Source: Haloechinothrix sp033042135 (GTDB lineage Bacteria; Actinomycetota; Actinomycetes; Mycobacteriales; Pseudonocardiaceae). Taken from it: DNA of 64,000 bases. The notes beneath the pieces are model-generated. The model was not told where the DNA came from. It saw nothing but the letters and a program-made list of their open reading frames with translations, and did not search any database. The translations under genes were made by a program, and so were the position numbers. Of this stretch, positions 60,770 through 64,000 are shown piece by piece. The stretch covers positions 248,001 through 312,000 of the forward strand of contig NZ_WBXM01000002.1 of the NCBI RefSeq assembly GCF_033042135.1. The letters run 5' to 3'. Each line of letters opens with the position of its first letter. The first letter of the stretch is position 1.

Positions 60770-61885
60770 TCAGTGCAGCGCGTCCTCCAACGGGGTGTAG
60801 GTCAGTGCGTGCGCGGTGGCGACGGGTTCGTTGACCAGCGCGCCCTGGTGGGTGTTGAGGCCTTTGGCGAGGTTGGCGTCGGCGCGGCACGCGGTGTGCC
60901 AGCCGTGCTCGGCGATCTGGATGACGTACGGCAGGGTCACGTTGGTCAGCCCGTAGGTGGAGGTGCGCGGTACGGCGCCTGGCATGTTCGCCACGCAGTA
61001 GAACACCGAGTTGTGCACCCGGTAGGTGGGCTCGTCGTGGGTGGTCGGTCGGGAGTCGGCGAAGCAGCCGCCCTGGTCGATGGAGATGTCGACGAGCACG
61101 CTGCCCGGCTTCATCCGCTCGACCAGCTCGTTGCTGATCAACTTCGGTGCCTTCGCGCCAGGTACCAGGACCGCGCCGACCACCATGTCGGCTTCCAGCG
61201 CGGCCTGCTCCAGCGCCAGCGAGTTGGAGGTCACGGTGCGGATGCGGCCGCCGAACTCGTGGTCGATCTCGCGGAGCTTATCCACGTTGGTGTCCAGGAT
61301 CTCCACGTCGGCACCGAGTCCCAGCGCCATGCGGGCGGCGTTGAGGCCCGCCACGCCGCCGCCGATGACCACGACCCGGGCCGGGTGCACGCCGGGGATC
61401 CCGCCGGGCAGGATGCCGCGCCCGCCGCTGGGCCGCATCAGGGCGTGCGCCCCGACCTGCGGGGCGAGCCTGCCAGCCACCTCCGACATCGGGGCGAGCA
61501 GCGGCAATGCCCCGGACGGTAGCTGCACCGTCTCGTAGGCGATCGCGGTGGTGCCCGCGTCGAGCAGCCGCTCCGTCAGCGCGCGGTCGGCGGCGAGGTG
61601 CAGGTAGGTGAACAGCACCTGGTCGCTGCGCAGCAGGGGGTACTCGTCGGCGATCGGTTCCTTCACCTTCAGGACCAGCTCGCCCACCGACCAGGTCTCT
61701 TCCGCGGTGGCCAGGACCTTGGCCCCTGCTGCCAGGTACTCGTCGTCGGCGATGGACGAGCCGAGCCCGGCCTCGCACTGGACGAACACCTCGTGACCGC
61801 GTTCGGTCAGCTCGCGGACCCCGGCCGGGGTCAGCGCGACCCGGTACTCGTGCTTCTTCGTCTCGCGGGGAACGGCGATGCGCAC
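60770..61885 (-). CDS. ald: Alanine dehydrogenase
   Basis: 371 residues. MRIAVPRETKKHEYRVALTP (GTG-initiated) is the conserved start; VVVIGGGVAGLNAA the NAD-binding loop; HPARVVV, ALMRPSGGRGILPGG, SIDQGGCF and VANMPGAVPRTSTYGLTN are family signatures (His/Asp catalytic region). Interconverts L-alanine and pyruvate with NAD, used in alanine catabolism and redox balance under hypoxia. GTG 61885 is preceded by GGGAGATC; the open frame continues upstream without family similarity. Downstream of a PucR gene in the same direction. Confidence 0.97.
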   Translation of the reverse strand: MRIAVPRETKKHEYRVALTPAGVRELTERGHEVFVQCEAGLGSSIADDEYLAAGAKVLATAEETWSVGELVLKVKEPIADEYPLLRSDQVLFTYLHLAADRALTERLLDAGTTAIAYETVQLPSGALPLLAPMSEVAGRLAPQVGAHALMRPSGGRGILPGGIPGVHPARVVVIGGGVAGLNAARMALGLGADVEILDTNVDKLREIDHEFGGRIRTVTSNSLALEQAALEADMVVGAVLVPGAKAPKLISNELVERMKPGSVLVDISIDQGGCFADSRPTTHDEPTYRVHNSVFYCVANMPGAVPRTSTYGLTNVTLPYVIQIAEHGWHTACRADANLAKGLNTHQGALVNEPVATAHALTYTPLEDALH

Positions 61886-61907
61886 AACGATCTCCCAAGT
61901 TCGTTCC

Positions 61908-61926
61908 GTGGTGTACTTGACACCAC
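61908..61926. promoter_or_regulatory. Inverted repeat upstream of ald
   Basis: GTGGTGT / ACACCAC with a 5-base spacer, 22 bases upstream of the ald GTG. Candidate operator, for instance for the PucR regulator encoded just upstream. Confidence 0.5.
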
Positions 61927-62022
61927 GATGAACCTGCCCAGGCCCCGTGTCATCGTGTTGCCTCGACAATGTTCACCGTGATCGGTGGTTGTGACGGAAC
62001 AATACGGTCCCCGGGATGGTGA

Positions 62023-63600
62023 TCAGGACCAGCGCAGCGTGATCAGCTGCACCAGCAGCGCCAGCCGGGTGTCGGCGTCGGCGAGGTCCAGCTCCGTCAG
62101 GGCCAGTAGTTTGCGCATCCGGTATCGCAGGGTGTTCGGGTGGATGCTCAGGTCGCGGGCGGCGGCGCGGGGATCGCCCTGGTGGCGCAGCCAGGCGTAG
62201 AGGGTGTCGACGTAGTCGGTGTTCCTGCTCGCGTCGTGTTCGCGCAGCACCTGCAGCGGGCCAAGCGCCACCGCCCCCGTGCCTGCCGTGGCGGTACCGG
62301 CGCGGTGCAGCGCCAGCGCGGTCCACACGTCCTCGAAACCGGTCACCGCGTCGGCGACCAGCCCGGCCCGTACCAGGCCGAGCGCTTCCTCGGCCTCGGC
62401 TCGCGAGCGCGCCAGCTCGCCGACCGCTGCCGCGGTGCCCGCCGCCGCGTGCAGCCACCCTTGCGCGCAGCCGGGCTCGGCGGCCAGCTCCTCCCGCAGC
62501 GCCGCCCAGCCACCCGCGCCGCCGGTGTCGGGCACTACCAGGTACAGCAGCCCGCCGAACTCGGTCGCCCTACTCTGGTTGCCGATCCCCGAGGACAGCC
62601 GCTCCAGCAGCGCCAGCCGCAGCCCTTCGGCGTCGAGCTCCCGGTCGGCGTCCTCGTGGCTGCCGCCGGTGGCCACCGCCACCACGCGGTGGTCCACCTC
62701 GGCCAGCCCCAGTTCGGCCAGCGCCCGGCGCGGGCTGGCCCTGCCCTCCAGCACCGCCCGCAGCAGTTCGGCGTTGGCGTGCCGCTGGGTGTTGGCGTGG
62801 GCGCGCCTGCGCAGCAGGTGCACCGCGACCACAGGTGCGGCGTCGGCGAAGGCCGCCGCGCGCTCCTCGGAGACCGGCCCGTCGACCACCGCCCACATGG
62901 AGCCGAGCAGCTCGCCGCCCATCCGGATCGGCACGATCAGCCTGGGCAGCGTGCCGTCCTTCTGTTCGGGCACGTAAATGGTCTGCCTGCCCCTCGACAG
63001 TTCCCGGAACACCCCGCGGGAGCGGAACCGGGCCAGCACGTCGTCCGGGATGCGGCGCCCCATGATCGTCGACACCCGCGCGGGGTCGGTCAGGTCCTGC
63101 CGCGCCGAGTAGGCCAGCACCCGCGAGTTGATGTCCTCGATGGTGACCGGTGCGTCCACCACCGAGGCCGCCGCGTCGGCCAGCCTGAACAGGTCCGCCG
63201 CCTCCGGCTGGTGGTCCTCGCCCGCGTCGACCTCGTCAGCGATGGCGTCGAGCACGGTGCGCAGCAGCCACACCAGCTGGGCCCACGAGGTGTCGGTGTG
63301 CACCTCGATCAGCCCGATCCCTGCGGCCCGCACCGCCTTGCGCACCTCGGCGTCCTGGGCCAGCCGTGGCTTGCACAGCACCGCGGCCGCGTCGTGGTCG
63401 CCGCACGCGTGGATCAGCTGGACGGCCTCGTCCACCGCGTCGCCCAGCACCGCCAGCACCAGGTCGCCCGCGGCCACCCTGGTGTGCGGGGCGCTCTCGG
63501 CGATCACCACATCCCCCACCGGGCGGTCCTCGTCCGGCAGGGTGATGGCGTGCAGCAGTGTTGGCCCGACGCGGTTGACCACGCTTCGCACCGAGAACAC
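62023..63600 (-). CDS. PucR/CdaR-family transcriptional regulator
   Basis: 525 residues: N-terminal purine-catabolism-type domain (about 10-110), a GAF-like middle (AADLFRLADAAASVVDAPVTIEDINSRVLAYSA, IYVPEQKDGTLPRLIVPIRMGGELLGSMWAVV) and the C-terminal PucR HTH YVDTLYAWLRHQGDPRAAARDLSIHPNTLRYRMRKLLALTELDL. GTG 63600 sits just after the VOC gene's stop, and the RBS GGGAGG lies within that gene's end. Regulators of this family commonly control amino acid or nitrogen catabolism; ald, 137 bases downstream, is the obvious candidate. Confidence 0.9.
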   Translation of the reverse strand: MFSVRSVVNRVGPTLLHAITLPDEDRPVGDVVIAESAPHTRVAAGDLVLAVLGDAVDEAVQLIHACGDHDAAAVLCKPRLAQDAEVRKAVRAAGIGLIEVHTDTSWAQLVWLLRTVLDAIADEVDAGEDHQPEAADLFRLADAAASVVDAPVTIEDINSRVLAYSARQDLTDPARVSTIMGRRIPDDVLARFRSRGVFRELSRGRQTIYVPEQKDGTLPRLIVPIRMGGELLGSMWAVVDGPVSEERAAAFADAAPVVAVHLLRRRAHANTQRHANAELLRAVLEGRASPRRALAELGLAEVDHRVVAVATGGSHEDADRELDAEGLRLALLERLSSGIGNQSRATEFGGLLYLVVPDTGGAGGWAALREELAAEPGCAQGWLHAAAGTAAAVGELARSRAEAEEALGLVRAGLVADAVTGFEDVWTALALHRAGTATAGTGAVALGPLQVLREHDASRNTDYVDTLYAWLRHQGDPRAAARDLSIHPNTLRYRMRKLLALTELDLADADTRLALLVQLITLRWS

Positions 63601-63603
63601 CGG

Positions 63604-64000
63604 CTACACCTCCCGTGGCGCGCGCGCCTGGATCTCGTCGGGGGTGAGTTGCTCGCGTTTGGTGGCCAGCGCCCACCGGTAGCCGAACGGGTCGACGACG
63701 CGCCCGTACCGCTCCCCGAAGAACATCTCCTGCACGGGGCTTTCCACGGTCGCGCCCGCGAACACCGCGCGGCGCGCGAGGTCGTCCGGGTCCTCGGTCT
63801 CCAGGGTCAGCAGCATCGGGGCGCCGCCGAGCGTGGTCGCCGACAGCGCGTCCAGTTCCGGGATCTCCTCGCTGATCATCAGGCGGGCATCGCCTGCGGC
63901 GAGCTCGACGAACAGCACCGTGCCGTCGGGCAGCCTGTTGCGGAACAGCTCTACCGCGCCGAAGGCGGCGCGGTAGAACTCCAGCGCCGCGGCGATGTCA
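63604..64000 (-). CDS. VOC (glyoxalase/bleomycin-resistance) family protein, 5' part outside the window
   Basis: The minus-strand frame reads from the window edge: ALEFYRAAFGAVELFRNRLPDG, then FVELAAGDARLMISEE, PMLLTLETEDPDDLARRAVFAGATVESPVQEMFFGERYGRVVDPFGYRWALATKREQ. This is the PhnB-like VOC pattern (AL-FY-xAFGA, DPFGYRW). Enzyme function unassigned; some PhnB-like members are metal-dependent. Directly upstream of the PucR gene and translationally linked to it. Confidence 0.85.
   Translation of the reverse strand, partial: DIAAALEFYRAAFGAVELFRNRLPDGTVLFVELAAGDARLMISEEIPELDALSATTLGGAPMLLTLETEDPDDLARRAVFAGATVESPVQEMFFGERYGRVVDPFGYRWALATKREQLTPDEIQARAPREV

Overview
This is a 64 kb stretch of high-GC actinobacterial chromosome. 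Strong G/C third-position bias, GTG starts, galactokinase, sugar-nucleotide genes, an MmpL-type transporter, WXG100-like proteins and PucR/TetR/LacI regulators all fit a Pseudonocardiaceae-like organism (inference; no marker gene fixes the genus).

Layout. 1-7.6 kb: truncated AAA/LuxR-type regulator, rmlB-rmlA (dTDP-hexose), a membrane protein, an AGPS-like FAD oxidase and galK. 7.8-28.9 kb: a CRISPR-Cas island bounded by two arrays of near-identical 36-nt repeats (23 repeats at 7984-9638; 12 at 28066-28902), both with the leader on the left. Inside lie a divergent membrane-anchored SAVED-domain protein, a type III-D operon (large RAMP, HD-less Cas10 with intact GGDD, small RAMP, Csx10, a tandem Csm3-like fusion, Csx19-like), and a complete type I-G (formerly I-U) operon (Cas3 with C-terminal HD, Csx17/Cas8g, Csb1/Cas7, Csb2/Cas5-Cas6, Cas4-Cas1 fusion, Cas2). 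The most plausible reading is that the I-G module supplies adaptation and crRNA processing for both effectors. On target RNA recognition, Cas10 would make a cyclic oligoadenylate that activates the TM-SAVED protein at the membrane.

29-34.5 kb: accessory genes (two coupled hypotheticals, a SLOG-fold protein, XRE-TPR regulator, 5-formyl-THF cyclo-ligase-like protein, aminoglycoside-phosphotransferase-like kinase) with a striking 19-bp inverted repeat. 34.8-41 kb: MMPL transporter, secreted multicopper oxidase with a small membrane protein, and a two-component system. 41.5-43.5 kb: an AT-richer type VII secretion-like cassette (EspC-like, WXG100-like with two TM helices, YbaB-like, small membrane protein).

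43.9-51.8 kb: a sulfation locus (sulfotransferase, DUF1214 protein, CysNC, CysD, CysQ, TetR, SnoaL-like, SDR). GAAC...GTTC palindromes sit in its promoter regions, one matching the KstR operator consensus. 51.9-60.7 kb: a LacI-controlled alpha-glucoside uptake and hydrolysis operon (MsmK-type ATPase, lipoprotein, two permeases, cytoplasmic and secreted GH13 enzymes), closed by a bidirectional terminator. 60.8-64 kb: alanine dehydrogenase, a PucR regulator and a VOC protein cut by the window edge.
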